Source: Pseudomonas alloputida
Lineage (GTDB): Bacteria > Pseudomonadota > Gammaproteobacteria > Pseudomonadales > Pseudomonadaceae
DNA: 64,000 nt
Assembly (NCBI RefSeq): GCF_021283545.2
Contig: NZ_CP128540.1
Coordinates: 1,089,501 to 1,153,500, forward strand
Reading direction: 5' to 3'
Positions 19,301 to 27,652 of this stretch are shown here, in pieces. Numbering within the stretch: the first letter of the stretch is position 1; the number at the start of each line of letters is the position of its first letter. Position numbers and translations under genes: made by a program. The notes below the pieces were generated by a model, which worked only from the letters and a program-made list of their open reading frames with translations, did no database searches and had not been told where the DNA came from.

Positions 19301-20187
19301 GCGCCGCTGAACAGCAGGCTGAAGACGGCCCCGACCCGCTGGCCTCGTTCGATCCGCGCAAAGTCCCGGCACTGGACCTGAGCATCGACAAGCTCTATCG
19401 CGGTGACGATCTTTACGGTAGTGCCGCGATCAAGCTGCGGCCGACCCCACGTGGCGTTACAGCCAGTGATATCGACCTCGACCTCAAGGGGTTGCGCATC
19501 GATGGCGGTGGTGGCTGGGAGGGGGAAACGGGTAAAACCAGCAGTTGGTACAAAGGGCGCCTTGACGGCAAGAACCTGGCGGATGTGCTCAGCGCCTGGG
19601 GCTTTGCCCCGACGGTGACCAGCCGCGACTTCCGCCTGGACGTGGATGGCCGCTGGCCGGGTTCGCCGGCCGCAGTGGGCCTGAAGCGCTTCTCGGGCAG
19701 CATGGATGCGGCGCTGCGCACCGGCCAGTTCGTCGAGGTCGAAGGCAGCGCACAGGCACTGCGGGTGTTCGGCCTGCTCAACTTCAACTCGATTGGCCGG
19801 CGCCTGCGTCTGGACTTTTCCGACCTGTTTGACAAGGGCCTGGCCTATGACCGGGTCAAGGGCTTGCTGGTGGCCAGCAGTGGCGTGTACGTGACCCGCG
19901 AACCGATTACTGTGACCGGCCCGTCGAGCAACTTCGAGCTCGACGGCACGCTGGACATGGTCAGCGACCGGGTCGATGCTGACTTGCAGGTGAGCCTGCC
20001 GGTGACCAACAACCTGCCGCTGGCGGCGTTGATCGTCGGCGCGCCGGCGGTGGGCGGTGCGCTGTTCCTGGTCGATCGGCTGATCGGTGACCGCGTGTCA
20101 CGCTTTGCCAGCGTGCACTACCGTGTCGAAGGGCCGTGGAAAGAGCCTAGAATCACATTTGTGAAACCTTTCGAGAAATCCCGCTAG
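16372..20187 (+). CDS. yhdP: YhdP-family AsmA-like envelope protein
   Basis: A very large protein (1271 residues) with one N-terminal membrane helix (VLVALTRWGLGICALLAVLV) followed by a long repetitive beta-rich periplasmic part of the AsmA/TamB/YhdP kind. In E. coli, YhdP with TamB and YdbH moves phospholipids from inner to outer membrane. The C-terminus carries the conserved FNSIGRRLRLDFSDLF and SVHYRVEGPWKEPRI segments. Two ATGs (16366, 16372) are possible; GGAGG at 16358-16362 spaces better with the second. It follows rng and precedes an amidase and tldD on the same strand. Confidence 0.9.
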   Translation: MGRLNRVLVALTRWGLGICALLAVLVALYVSLGRELVPLVAEYRADVESKAEQALGLPVHVGALEGHWSGLAPVLRVRDLQLGEGTKALRLDDVMVVPDIWASLTAREVRLARIQLGGLQLILRENEQGAWNLEGLPKKDDAPLDPADLLQRLRQLGRIDVFDSLVTLHPWQRDPLTLTYVSAGLQAGAKRQALDLRATLPDGQPLALSLNSRMSAEAWRDGEVEAYVSLPQSDWAHWLPPRVLGQWHADTLRAGGEFWIGWGKGQLQRAVVRLNAPRLEGAYAGRKAANLNNLALGAWFQRREQGFDVVVDSLAMDLGKARWESHLQLQQRPGQNAADESWQLQADRLDLTPLTPLIDALAPLSDKVKDVVDGLKVTGALRNVRLEARPKAEGDQRLQFAANLEKVGFDAYHNAPAAGNVSGSISGDLGHGELRLDTDAFMLHLYPIFAKPWHYQKANARLTWTLDKDGFTLIAPYLKVLGEEGKIAGDFLIRLLFEEGREDYMDLRVGLTEGDGRYTAKYLPEVLSPALDEWLRSAIVKGAVDEGYFQYQGSLNHGASPQARSISLFFKVHDAALDFQPGWPQVQHVDGDVFIEDSGVRIKAQRGVLLDTKVSDVNVDIPHVDGDQHSHLYLDGDFDGSLGDGLKILKEAPIGTGEIFAGWEGEGPLKGKVKLDIPLAHGQRPKVQVDFATHDARLKVAPPSLELNRLKGDFSFDFDKGLSGKGISLQAFGKPVTAQITAEGQAGQMQTRINANGQVSLKTLTDWLQFKQALPASGDLPYQLQLSLGSRDNRLSVTSSLKGLAIDLPAPFGKAAADTRDSRFSMSLQGPERQFDAAYADLARFAYAAPAENLTQGRGELVLGTGDARVPASQGLRVRGRLETLDLAPWQEQAGRLAGDDPGGSARQNLQSVDLSIGQLKAFGMDLNQAVVRLARGGPAWDLRLDSKEVIGNARVPDAKGAPVVVRMQTLRLPAASAAEQQAEDGPDPLASFDPRKVPALDLSIDKLYRGDDLYGSAAIKLRPTPRGVTASDIDLDLKGLRIDGGGGWEGETGKTSSWYKGRLDGKNLADVLSAWGFAPTVTSRDFRLDVDGRWPGSPAAVGLKRFSGSMDAALRTGQFVEVEGSAQALRVFGLLNFNSIGRRLRLDFSDLFDKGLAYDRVKGLLVASSGVYVTREPITVTGPSSNFELDGTLDMVSDRVDADLQVSLPVTNNLPLAALIVGAPAVGGALFLVDRLIGDRVSRFASVHYRVEGPWKEPRITFVKPFEKSR

Positions 20188-20195
20188 GAGTACCC

Positions 20196-21047
20196 ATGAA
20201 GGCAGCGGTAATCCAGATGGTCAGCCAGGACGACGTGCAGACCAACCTGCAGCGTGCCGGTGCCCTGTTGGAGCAGGCCGCATTGGGCGGCGCACGGTTG
20301 GCGGTGCTGCCGGAAAACTTTGCCGCCATGGGGCGCAAGGACGCTGCTGCCATCGGCCGCGCCGAAGCCTTGGGGGAAGGGCCCATCCTGCCGTGGTTGA
20401 AACGCACCGCCCGCGACCTCAAGTTATGGATTGTTGCCGGTACTTTGCCCTTGCCGCCGTTCGGCCATCCCGATGCCAAGGCCCATGCGTGCTCGCTGCT
20501 GGTCGATGAACACGGCGAGGTGGCGGCAAGGTATGACAAGCTGCACTTGTTTGATGTGGACGTGGCCGACAACCGGGGCCGTTACCGCGAGTCGGATGAC
20601 TACGCACAGGGTGCTCAGGTGGTGGTGGCTGATACGCCGGTCGGTCGGCTGGGGCTGAGCGTGTGTTACGACCTGCGCTTTCCCGAACTGTACAGCGCGC
20701 TGCGCGCGGCCGGCGCGGAGCTGATAACCGCACCGGCAGCTTTTACCGCAGTGACCGGCGCAGCACATTGGGAGGTGCTGGTGCGTGCCCGGGCCATCGA
20801 AACCCAGTGTTACCTGCTGGCTGCGGCACAGGGCGGTGCCCACCCTGGCCCACGGGAAACCCATGGCCATGCGGCGATCGTCGACCCTTGGGGGCGCATT
20901 CTCGCAGAACAGGCGCAAGGTGAAGCGGTACTGCTTGCCGAGCGCGACATTGAAGAACAAGCGTCCATTCGGACGCGCATGCCGGTGGTATCGCACCGGC
21001 GCTTTTTTTCGCAGGGCGCGTTGCGGCCTGCGCATACCTCGGAGTGA
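20196..21047 (+). CDS. Carbon-nitrogen hydrolase (Nit1-like, deaminated glutathione amidase type)
   Basis: A 283-residue nitrilase-superfamily amidase with the Glu-Lys-Cys triad at E40 (AVLPENF), K115 ([10 protein letters not shown]) and C157 ([13 protein letters not shown]). The YDLRFPEL context and KLHLFD fit the Nit1/NitA branch that repairs deaminated glutathione; other branches process ureido or amide compounds. The linkage yhdP - nitrilase - tldD is common in gamma-proteobacteria. TAGGAG precedes the ATG with good spacing. Its stop overlaps the ribosome-binding region of tldD. Confidence 0.87.
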   Translation: MKAAVIQMVSQDDVQTNLQRAGALLEQAALGGARLAVLPENFAAMGRKDAAAIGRAEALGEGPILPWLKRTARDLKLWIVAGTLPLPPFGHPDAKAHACSLLVDEHGEVAARYDKLHLFDVDVADNRGRYRESDDYAQGAQVVVADTPVGRLGLSVCYDLRFPELYSALRAAGAELITAPAAFTAVTGAAHWEVLVRARAIETQCYLLAAAQGGAHPGPRETHGHAAIVDPWGRILAEQAQGEAVLLAERDIEEQASIRTRMPVVSHRRFFSQGALRPAHTSE

Positions 21048-21049
21048 CT

Positions 21050-22489
21050 ATGAGCCAGATGTTATCCACCGTCAGTGAGCAGCTCCTGGCCCCAGGCGGC
21101 TTGACCCTGGACAGCCTGCAGAGCGTGCTGGGTGAGTTGGCTGGCCCCGGCATCGATGCCGCCGACCTGTATTTCCAGGGCCAGATCTCGGAAACCTGGG
21201 CGCTGGAAGACGGCATCGTCAAAGAGGGCAGCTTCAACCTCGACCAGGGCGTGGGCGTGCGTGCCCAGTCCGGCGAAAAAACCGGCTTCGCCTACAGCAA
21301 CGCGATCAACCTCGAAGCGTTGACCTCGGCAGCCCGTGCCGCCCGTTCGATTTCCCGTGCCGGGCAAAACGGCACGGTGCAAGCCTTCCGCAGCCAGGAA
21401 GTGGCCGCCCTGTATACCGCGGACAATCCGCTGGACGTGCTCAGCCGTGCCGAAAAGGTCGAGCTGCTTAAGCGTGTCGATGCCGCCACCCGTGCCCTGG
21501 ACCCGCGCATTCAGCAAGTCAGCGTGAGCATGGCCGGGGTCTGGGAACGCATTCTGATTGCCGCGGCCGATGGCAGCCTGGCCGCCGACGTACGCCCGCT
21601 GGTGCGCTTCAATGTCAGTGTCATCGTCGAGCAGAATGGCCGTCGCGAACGTGGCGGACAGGGCGGTGGCGGCCGTACCGACTACCGTTTCTTTACCGAA
21701 GAGCGGGTGATGGGCTATGCGCGCGAGGCCCTGCGCCAGGCCCTGGTGAATCTTGAAGCGATCCCGGCACCGGCCGGTACCTTGCCGGTGGTGCTGGGCT
21801 CGGGCTGGTCGGGCGTGCTGTTGCACGAAGCGGTCGGCCATGGCCTGGAAGGCGACTTCAACCGCAAGGGCAGTTCGGCGTTCAGTGGCCGCATTGGCGA
21901 GAAGGTGGCGTCGAGCCTGTGCACCATCGTCGACGATGGCACCCTCGAAGGCCGCCGCGGCTCGTTGAGCGTGGATGACGAAGGCACCCCGACCGAATGC
22001 ACCACGCTGATCGAGAATGGCGTGCTCAAGGGGTACATGCAGGACAAGCTGAACGCGCGCCTGATGGGCATGGCTGTGACCGGCAACGGCCGCCGTGAAT
22101 CCTACGCGCACCTGCCGATGCCACGCATGACCAACACCTACATGCGAGCCGGCGAAAGCGACCCACAGGAGATCATCGCGTCGGTGAAGAAGGGTATCTA
22201 CTGCGCCAACCTCGGTGGTGGACAGGTGGATATCACCAGCGGCAAGTTCGTGTTCTCCACCAGTGAGGCCTACCTGATCGAAGACGGCAAGATTACCGCG
22301 CCAGTGAAGGGCGCAACCCTGATCGGCAATGGTCCCGAGGCGATGAGCCGGGTTTCGATGGTCGGTAACGACCTGGCACTGGACAGCGGGGTAGGAACGT
22401 GCGGAAAGGACGGGCAGTCGGTGCCGGTCGGGGTGGGGCAGCCTACCTTGAAACTGGATGCGATTACCGTGGGCGGTACCGGGGCTTGA
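21050..22489 (+). CDS. tldD: Metalloprotease TldD
   Basis: A 479-residue TldD that pairs with PmbA/TldE to form a peptide-degrading zinc protease involved in maturation of modified peptides and in CcdA turnover. The zinc-binding HExxxH-like signature is present as [11 protein letters not shown] (about 259-269), with the family glycine-rich segments [11 protein letters not shown] and [22 protein letters not shown] region (split) toward the C-terminus. GGAG at 21041-21044 points to the ATG at 21050 rather than the GTG at 21044. Its partner pmbA lies 0.7 kb downstream, separated by the oppositely oriented yjgA. Confidence 0.95.
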   Translation: MSQMLSTVSEQLLAPGGLTLDSLQSVLGELAGPGIDAADLYFQGQISETWALEDGIVKEGSFNLDQGVGVRAQSGEKTGFAYSNAINLEALTSAARAARSISRAGQNGTVQAFRSQEVAALYTADNPLDVLSRAEKVELLKRVDAATRALDPRIQQVSVSMAGVWERILIAAADGSLAADVRPLVRFNVSVIVEQNGRRERGGQGGGGRTDYRFFTEERVMGYAREALRQALVNLEAIPAPAGTLPVVLGSGWSGVLLHEAVGHGLEGDFNRKGSSAFSGRIGEKVASSLCTIVDDGTLEGRRGSLSVDDEGTPTECTTLIENGVLKGYMQDKLNARLMGMAVTGNGRRESYAHLPMPRMTNTYMRAGESDPQEIIASVKKGIYCANLGGGQVDITSGKFVFSTSEAYLIEDGKITAPVKGATLIGNGPEAMSRVSMVGNDLALDSGVGTCGKDGQSVPVGVGQPTLKLDAITVGGTGA

Positions 22490-22504
22490 TGGCTTCGGGG
22501 ACCC

Positions 22505-22543
22505 TTGCAGGAGCGGGCACGTCCGCTCCCACAGGGCCCCAGT
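22505..22543. repeat. Degenerate REP-like palindrome
   Basis: GCAGGAGCGGGCACGTCCGC followed by TCCCACAGGGCC lies between the convergent tldD and yjgA ends. It keeps the flank and palindromic core of a REP unit but with an altered centre (GGGCACGTCC). Confidence 0.55.
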
Positions 22544-22546
22544 CCG

Positions 22547-23068
22547 TCAGCGCAACCCGCGCTGCAACTCGTCGAGGTCGCGGATGTACTTGAACACCTT
22601 GCGCGCGGCGGCAGGCGGCTTGTTTCGCGCCTTCTCGTGCTGGGCATGGCGCACCAGCGAGCGTAGCTGCTGGCGGTCGGTGTCGGGGTACTCGTTGACG
22701 AAGCGCTCGAGGTCTTCGTCGTTACCGTCGATCAACCGGTCACGCCAGCGCTCCAGGCTGTGGAAACGTTCGTTGTACTGGCGAGTCGAGCTGTCCATCT
22801 GTTCGAGCAAGGCATGGATGGCATCGAGGTCTTGCACGCGCATGAGCTTGCCGACGAACGACATGTGGCGTTTACGGGCGCCATGAGCGGTGTGCTTGCT
22901 GGCCTCAGCCAGTGCCTTGCGCAGCTCGTCGGTCAAAGGCAGGCGCGCCAAGGTATCGGCCTTGAGCGTGGTAAGCCGCTCGCCGAGTTCGACCAGCGCA
23001 TGCAGTTCGCGCTTGATCTGGGTTTTGCTTTTTTCGCCGTCGAAGGCGTCGTCGTTTGAATCAACCAT
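22547..23068 (-). CDS. yjgA: Ribosome-associated protein YjgA (DarP, DUF615)
   Basis: A 173-residue highly charged, mostly helical protein of the DUF615 family. In E. coli, DarP acts in late maturation of the 50S subunit near the peptidyl-transferase centre. Typical segments are [20 protein letters not shown] (about 14-33) and a C-terminal arginine-rich helix ([20 protein letters not shown]). It lies on the opposite strand between tldD and pmbA, an arrangement also seen in relatives. Confidence 0.9.
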   Translation of the reverse strand: MVDSNDDAFDGEKSKTQIKRELHALVELGERLTTLKADTLARLPLTDELRKALAEASKHTAHGARKRHMSFVGKLMRVQDLDAIHALLEQMDSSTRQYNERFHSLERWRDRLIDGNDEDLERFVNEYPDTDRQQLRSLVRHAQHEKARNKPPAAARKVFKYIRDLDELQRGLR

Positions 23069-23177
23069 GGTGGCAGTCCGCTAGAAATCGCCGCCATGAT
23101 AACCAGTCGGGGGCCGCTTGTCCGGCCCGGTCGTAGAATGACCCCAAGCCGAACGCAGAATTTGAGTGGAGAGAACC

Positions 23178-24524
23178 ATGAGTGCAGTCCAGAGCGTAGG
23201 TCCGAAAGACCTGCCAGCATTGCAGGAACAGGTCGAGGCGATCATCGCCGAGGCGCGTCGTCAGGGGGCCAGTGCCTGTGAAGTGGCGGTGTCGCTGGAG
23301 CAAGGGCTGTCCACCACCGTACGCCAGCGTGAGGTCGAAACGGTCGAGTTCAACCGCGACCAGGGCTTTGGTATCACCCTTTATGTTGGCCAGCGCAAAG
23401 GTTCGGCCAGCACCTCGGCCAGTGGACCGGAGGCGATTCGCGAGACCGTCGCCGCAGCGTTGGCAATTGCCAGGCATACCTCCGAGGATGAATGCTCGGG
23501 CTTGGCCGACGCAGCGCTGATGGCGCGTGAAATCCCGGACCTGGACCTGTACCACGACTGGGATATCGAGCCCGAGAAGGCCATCGAAATGGCCCTGGCC
23601 TGCGAGGCGGCGGCGTTCGACGCCGACCCGCGCATCCTCAACGCCGATGGTACCACCCTCAATACCCACCAGGGCTGCCGCGTGTATGGCAACAGCCATG
23701 GGTTCATCGGTGGTTACGCCTCGACCCGGCACAGCCTGAGCTGCGTGATGATTGCCGAAGGCGACGGGCAGATGCAGCGTGACTACTGGTACGACGTGAA
23801 CCGCCAGGGCAACCTGCTGGCCGACCCGAGCAGCATCGGCCTGCGCGCTGCCCAGCGTGCCGCCAGCCGCCTTGGCGCCCGGCCGGTGCCGACTTGTGAG
23901 GTACCGGTGCTGTTTTCGGCCGAATTGGCCGGTGGCCTGTTCGGCAGCTTCCTGTCGGCCATTTCCGGCGGCAACCTGTACCGCAAGTCGTCTTTCCTGG
24001 AGGGTACCATTGGCCAGCGCCTGTTCCCTTCCTGGCTGACCCTCGACGAACGCCCGCATATTCCGCGCGCGTTGGGCAGTGCCGCCTTCGACGGTGATGG
24101 CCTGGCCACCTATGCCAAACCGTTTGTCGACAAAGGCGAGCTGGTGTCGTACTTGCTGGGTACCTATTCGGGGCGCAAGCTGGGTTTGCCGAGTACGGCC
24201 AATTCCGGTGGCGTGCATAACCTGTTCGTCAGCCACGGTGTCGAAGATCAGGCCGCGCTGATTCGCCGTATGGGGCGCGGGCTGCTGGTGACCGAACTGA
24301 TGGGGCATGGCTTGAACATGGTGACGGGGGACTATTCCCGTGGTGCGGCGGGGTTCTGGGTCGAGAATGGCGAGATTCAGCATGCCGTACAGGAAGTCAC
24401 CATCGCCGGAAACATGAAGGACATGTTCCAGCAGATTGTCGCGATCGGTAGCGATCTTGAAACCCGTAGCAATATTCATACGGGCTCGGTGTTGATCGAG
24501 CGGATGACCGTTGCTGGTAGCTGA
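23178..24524 (+). CDS. pmbA: Metalloprotease PmbA (TldE)
   Basis: A 448-residue partner of TldD; the heterodimer is the active protease and PmbA itself lacks the zinc motif. Family segments are VEFNRDQGFGITLYVGQRKG (about 58-77, split by family gaps), SCVMIAEGDGQMQRDYWYD and the C-terminal GHGLNMVTGDYSRGAAGF. GGAGA at 23168-23172 supports the ATG at 23178; the GTG four codons earlier would sit on that site. Confidence 0.94.
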   Translation: MSAVQSVGPKDLPALQEQVEAIIAEARRQGASACEVAVSLEQGLSTTVRQREVETVEFNRDQGFGITLYVGQRKGSASTSASGPEAIRETVAAALAIARHTSEDECSGLADAALMAREIPDLDLYHDWDIEPEKAIEMALACEAAAFDADPRILNADGTTLNTHQGCRVYGNSHGFIGGYASTRHSLSCVMIAEGDGQMQRDYWYDVNRQGNLLADPSSIGLRAAQRAASRLGARPVPTCEVPVLFSAELAGGLFGSFLSAISGGNLYRKSSFLEGTIGQRLFPSWLTLDERPHIPRALGSAAFDGDGLATYAKPFVDKGELVSYLLGTYSGRKLGLPSTANSGGVHNLFVSHGVEDQAALIRRMGRGLLVTELMGHGLNMVTGDYSRGAAGFWVENGEIQHAVQEVTIAGNMKDMFQQIVAIGSDLETRSNIHTGSVLIERMTVAGS

Positions 24525-24540
24525 TCTTTAGCCTGCGCCG

Positions 24541-24637
24541 GCCCTTTCGCGGGTAAACCCGCTCCTACACGGTGGTGGACGTACATCGGGGTTGGACACA
24601 GGCCGTTGTAGGAGCGGGTTCACCCGCGAAGAGGCCG
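24541..24637. repeat. REP pair after pmbA
   Basis: A unit with core TTCGCGGGTAAACCCGCTCC (about 24546-24565) and an inverted unit GTAGGAGCGGGTTCACCCGC (about 24608-24627), separated by about 40 bases. Confidence 0.88.
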
Positions 24638-24671
24638 GAACAGCACTACACCTTTCCCTGCAAATCCGAAG

Positions 24672-24695
24672 ACCCGGCCCTCGCGCCGGGTTTTT
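24672..24695 (+). terminator. Rho-independent terminator before the fagA operon
   Basis: ACCCGGC (24672-24678) and GCCGGGT (24685-24691) form a 7-bp stem with a 6-nt loop and a run of Ts to 24695. It should stop transcription from pmbA before the iron-regulated operon. Confidence 0.82.
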
Positions 24696-24712
24696 ATTTC
24701 ATCACCTTTTTC

Positions 24713-24741
24713 TTGAAGTGATTCTATTTATCACTTAATAA
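24713..24741 (+). promoter_or_regulatory. Putative fagA operon promoter
   Basis: TTGAAG at 24713-24718, a 17-base spacer and TAATAA at 24736-24741. The predicted transcript would have a leader of only about 20 bases before the first fagA ATG. Confidence 0.6.
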
Positions 24742-24755
24742 TGAATATCATTATC
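24737..24755. promoter_or_regulatory. Fur box controlling fagA-fumC-orfX-sodA
   Basis: These 19 bases match the GATAATGATAATCATTATC consensus at 16 of 19 positions. The site overlaps the putative -10 box, so Fe-Fur should block RNA polymerase directly. The homologous P. aeruginosa operon is known to be Fur-repressed. Confidence 0.88.
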
Positions 24756-24768
24756 CAGTAACCCGGCG

Positions 24769-25170
24769 ATGATGTTCATGAAATCCGTCCTCCGCGAACT
24801 GCCCTACCTGGAAAACTGGCGCTGGCTCAGCCGGCGCATTCGCTGTGCGCTCGACCCCGACGAGCCGCGCCTGATCGAGCATTACCTGGCCGAAGGCCGC
24901 TATCTGGTGTGCTGCACCGAAACCTCGCCATGGACGGTGGCGCTGACAGCGTTTCGCCTGCTGCTGGATACCGCCTGCGATCGCATGCTCCCCTGGCATT
25001 GGCGTTGTCTGTGCCTGGACCAGGCGTGGCGCCCTCTGCTGGACCTGCGCAACCTCGACCGCCAGGAACAGAACCAACGCTGGCAACCCTACGCCTTGCA
25101 GTTGGCCAATTGCCGTCTGCTGCCTTCGATTTCTCCCGATGAACTGATGCAAGGATTTGATGATGAGTGA
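24769..25170 (+). CDS. fagA: Fur-associated protein FagA
   Basis: A 133-residue protein matching the small FagA family that heads the Fur-regulated fagA-fumC-orfX-sodA operon of pseudomonads. Molecular function is not known. It is rich in Trp, Cys, Leu and Arg (for example ENWRWLSRRIR, LPWHWRCLCLDQAW) with Cys at several positions and no membrane helix that I can support. Start codons at 24769, 24772 and 24778 are all possible; none has a good ribosome-binding site, consistent with a very short leader. Its last codons overlap the fumC start. Confidence 0.85.
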   Translation: MMFMKSVLRELPYLENWRWLSRRIRCALDPDEPRLIEHYLAEGRYLVCCTETSPWTVALTAFRLLLDTACDRMLPWHWRCLCLDQAWRPLLDLRNLDRQEQNQRWQPYALQLANCRLLPSISPDELMQGFDDE

Positions 25171-26539
25171 TACCCGTATCGAGCGTGACAGCATGGGTGA
25201 GCTGCAGGTGCCGGCCCAGGCCCTCTACGGCGCCCAGACCCAGCGCGCGGTCGACAACTTCCCGATCAGCGGCCAGCGTATGCCGGCCCAGTTCATTCGT
25301 GCCTTGTTGCTGGCCAAGGCCGCTGCGGCCAAGGCCAACGTCGAACTGGAGCAACTGTCTGCCGGGCAGGGCCAGGCTATCGTCAAGGCTGTCGAGCAAT
25401 TGCTGGCCGAGGACTTCATCCAGCACTTCCCGGTGGATGTGTTCCAGACAGGCTCTGGCACCAGTTCGAACATGAACGCCAATGAGGTGATCGCCACCTT
25501 GGCTACCCATGTACTGGGTGAGGCGGTCAATGCCAATGACCACGTCAACTGTGGCCAGAGCAGCAATGACATCATTCCGACCACCATCCATGTCAGCGCC
25601 GCGTTGGCCCTGCACGAGCAGTTGCTGCCAGCCCTGGCGCACCTGGTACAGGTGATCGAGGTCAAGTCGGCACAAGTACATCAATACGTGAAGACCGGTC
25701 GTACTCACCTGATGGACGCGATGCCCGTGCGCATGAGCCAGGTGCTGGATGGCTGGGCTGCGCAGATCAATGCTGCCAAGTCGCACATCGAAGGTGTGCT
25801 GCCGCACTTGCAGGCGCTGGCCCAGGGCGGAACCGCCGTGGGTACCGGCATCAACGCCCATCCGCAGTTCGCTGTCGGTTTCGCTCGCCAGCTCAGTGGC
25901 CTGACCAAGGTCGAGTTCACGCCCGGCCAGAACCTGTTCGCACTGATCGGCTCGCAGGACACTGCCGTGGCTTTGTCTGGCCAGCTCAAGACCACCGCTG
26001 TGGCGTTGATGAAAATCGCCAACGATCTGCGCTGGATGAACTCCGGCCCGCTGGCCGGTCTGGGCGAAATCGAGCTGCAAGCTCTGCAGCCGGGCTCTTC
26101 GATCATGCCAGGCAAGGTCAACCCGGTGATCCCGGAGGCCACTGCCATGGTCGCCGCCCAAGTGATTGGCAACGACGCGACCATCGCCGTCGCAGGTCAA
26201 GCCGGTAACTTCGAGCTGAACGTGATGCTGCCGGTGATCGCCCGCAACCTGCTGGAAAGCATCGAGCTGATGGCCAATGTCAGCCGCTTGCTGGCCGACA
26301 AAGCCATCGCCAGCTTCAAGGTCAACGAAGACAAACTCAAGGAAGCCCTCGCGCGCAACCCGATTCTGGTCACGGCGTTGAATCCGATCATCGGCTACCT
26401 CAAGGCCGCCGAAATCGCCAAGACCGCCTACAAGCAGGGTCGTCCAATCATCGATGTGGCGCTGGAGCACACCGACCTGTCCCGCGACCAGCTTGAAGCG
26501 CTGCTGGACCCGGAAAAACTCACCGCCGGCGGTATCTGA
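25163..26539 (+). CDS. fumC: Class II fumarase FumC (iron-independent)
   Basis: A 458-residue fumarate hydratase of the aspartase/fumarase superfamily that needs no iron-sulfur cluster, so it replaces iron-dependent fumarase in the TCA cycle under iron limitation. The signature loop is GSSIMPGKVNPV, and TGSGTSSNMNANEV and TGRTHLMDAMPV are also present. The ATG at 25163 is 7 bases after AAGGA; ATG 25160 and TTG 25157 are less well spaced. It overlaps the fagA stop by 8 bases, so the two are co-translated. Confidence 0.95.
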   Translation: MSDTRIERDSMGELQVPAQALYGAQTQRAVDNFPISGQRMPAQFIRALLLAKAAAAKANVELEQLSAGQGQAIVKAVEQLLAEDFIQHFPVDVFQTGSGTSSNMNANEVIATLATHVLGEAVNANDHVNCGQSSNDIIPTTIHVSAALALHEQLLPALAHLVQVIEVKSAQVHQYVKTGRTHLMDAMPVRMSQVLDGWAAQINAAKSHIEGVLPHLQALAQGGTAVGTGINAHPQFAVGFARQLSGLTKVEFTPGQNLFALIGSQDTAVALSGQLKTTAVALMKIANDLRWMNSGPLAGLGEIELQALQPGSSIMPGKVNPVIPEATAMVAAQVIGNDATIAVAGQAGNFELNVMLPVIARNLLESIELMANVSRLLADKAIASFKVNEDKLKEALARNPILVTALNPIIGYLKAAEIAKTAYKQGRPIIDVALEHTDLSRDQLEALLDPEKLTAGGI

Positions 26540-26566
26540 CACTGCGTCACCGCCCAGGAGACAACC

Positions 26567-27028
26567 ATGCAGCACTGGAAACGCACCACGGAAACCGCCA
26601 ACCGCCTATTCGAACAAGGCGAACTGGTGGACGCCCGGGAACACTACCTGCAAGCCTTGGCGTTGGCCCAGGTGCTGTTCGAGCGCTGGCATGACGTGGA
26701 CGAAGCGGTGGCTGCATTCGTCATCGCCCACCACAACCTGGCTGACCTGCACCTGCGCCTTGACCAGCCGCATGAAAGCGCCGACTACCTGTGCGCTGCT
26801 CACCAGCGACTGCTGCAGGCCTGCCAGGAAGTGCGCCTGCCTCAGGGGCTGCGTGATGCAGCCTTGCGCCACAGTGCGCGCACTTACACCGAGCTGCTGA
26901 GTTTCATTGCCGAGTATGGCCAGTACCCGCGTACCGAGCGCTTGCTCAACCGCCACAGCGCCGGGGCCAGCGAGCTCGCTGCCAAGCCGGATGTAACACC
27001 TAGAACCCATGCCTACGGAATTCACTGA
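26567..27028 (+). CDS. OrfX-like helical (TPR-type) protein of the fumC-sodA operon
   Basis: A 153-residue protein at the position of orfX in the P. aeruginosa fagA-fumC-orfX-sodA operon. It looks like a small all-helical repeat protein: [22 protein letters not shown] at about 9-30 (family-typical helix pair) and [21 protein letters not shown] have TPR-like spacing. Function is unknown. CAGGAG lies 7 bases before the ATG. Its stop is one base before the sodA ATG. Confidence 0.82.
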   Translation: MQHWKRTTETANRLFEQGELVDAREHYLQALALAQVLFERWHDVDEAVAAFVIAHHNLADLHLRLDQPHESADYLCAAHQRLLQACQEVRLPQGLRDAALRHSARTYTELLSFIAEYGQYPRTERLLNRHSAGASELAAKPDVTPRTHAYGIH

Positions 27029-27029
27029 C

Positions 27030-27641
27030 ATGCCCCATACCTTGCCTGCATTGCCATACGCCTACGATGCGCTGGAACCACACATTGATGCCCAGACAAT
27101 GGAAATCCACCACACCAAGCATCACCAGACTTACGTGAACGGCCTCAATGCCGCCCTCGAGGGTACCGAGTGGGCCGAATGGCCGGTGGAAAAACTGGTC
27201 GCTGCCGTCAAGCAACTGCCGGAAAACCTGCGTGGCGCCGTGACCAACCACGGCGGTGGTCACGCCAACCACAGCCTGTTCTGGACTGTCATGTCGCCTC
27301 AGGGCGGTGGCGAGCCTGTGGGCCAGCTGGCGCAAGCCGTCACTGCACAACTTGGCGGCTTCGAGGCTTTCAAGGAGGCTTTCACCAAAGCCGCGTTGAC
27401 CCGCTTCGGCAGCGGTTGGGCCTGGCTCAGCGTGACGCCGCAAAAAACCTTGATGGTGGAGAGTAGCGGCAACCAGGACAGCCCGCTGATGCACGGCAAT
27501 GCGCCGATCCTGGGCCTGGACGTGTGGGAGCACGCGTACTACCTCAAGTACCAGAACCGTCGTCCGGAATACATCGGTGCCTTCTACAACGTCATTGACT
27601 GGGTGGAAGTTGAACGTCGTTACCTTGAAGCCCTGAAGTGA
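27030..27641 (+). CDS. sodA: Manganese superoxide dismutase SodA
   Basis: A 203-residue Mn-type superoxide dismutase. Metal ligands are visible at H27, H81 (HANHSLFW), D164 and H168 ([11 protein letters not shown]); the glutamine in SGNQDSP (Q149) is the Mn-type marker that separates it from Fe-SOD. As last classical member of the Fur-controlled operon it would give oxidative protection when iron is scarce and Fe-SOD is limited. I chose the ATG at 27030 because the protein begins [17 protein letters not shown] as in the family; an in-frame upstream ATG overlaps orfX. Confidence 0.96.
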   Translation: MPHTLPALPYAYDALEPHIDAQTMEIHHTKHHQTYVNGLNAALEGTEWAEWPVEKLVAAVKQLPENLRGAVTNHGGGHANHSLFWTVMSPQGGGEPVGQLAQAVTAQLGGFEAFKEAFTKAALTRFGSGWAWLSVTPQKTLMVESSGNQDSPLMHGNAPILGLDVWEHAYYLKYQNRRPEYIGAFYNVIDWVEVERRYLEALK

Positions 27642-27652
27642 GTCGGATCGGT

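Noticed and set aside
24769..25170. fagA as a toxin or antitoxin next to a metabolic gene
   Set aside because: Operon order and the Fur box identify it as fagA; no toxin partner is present.
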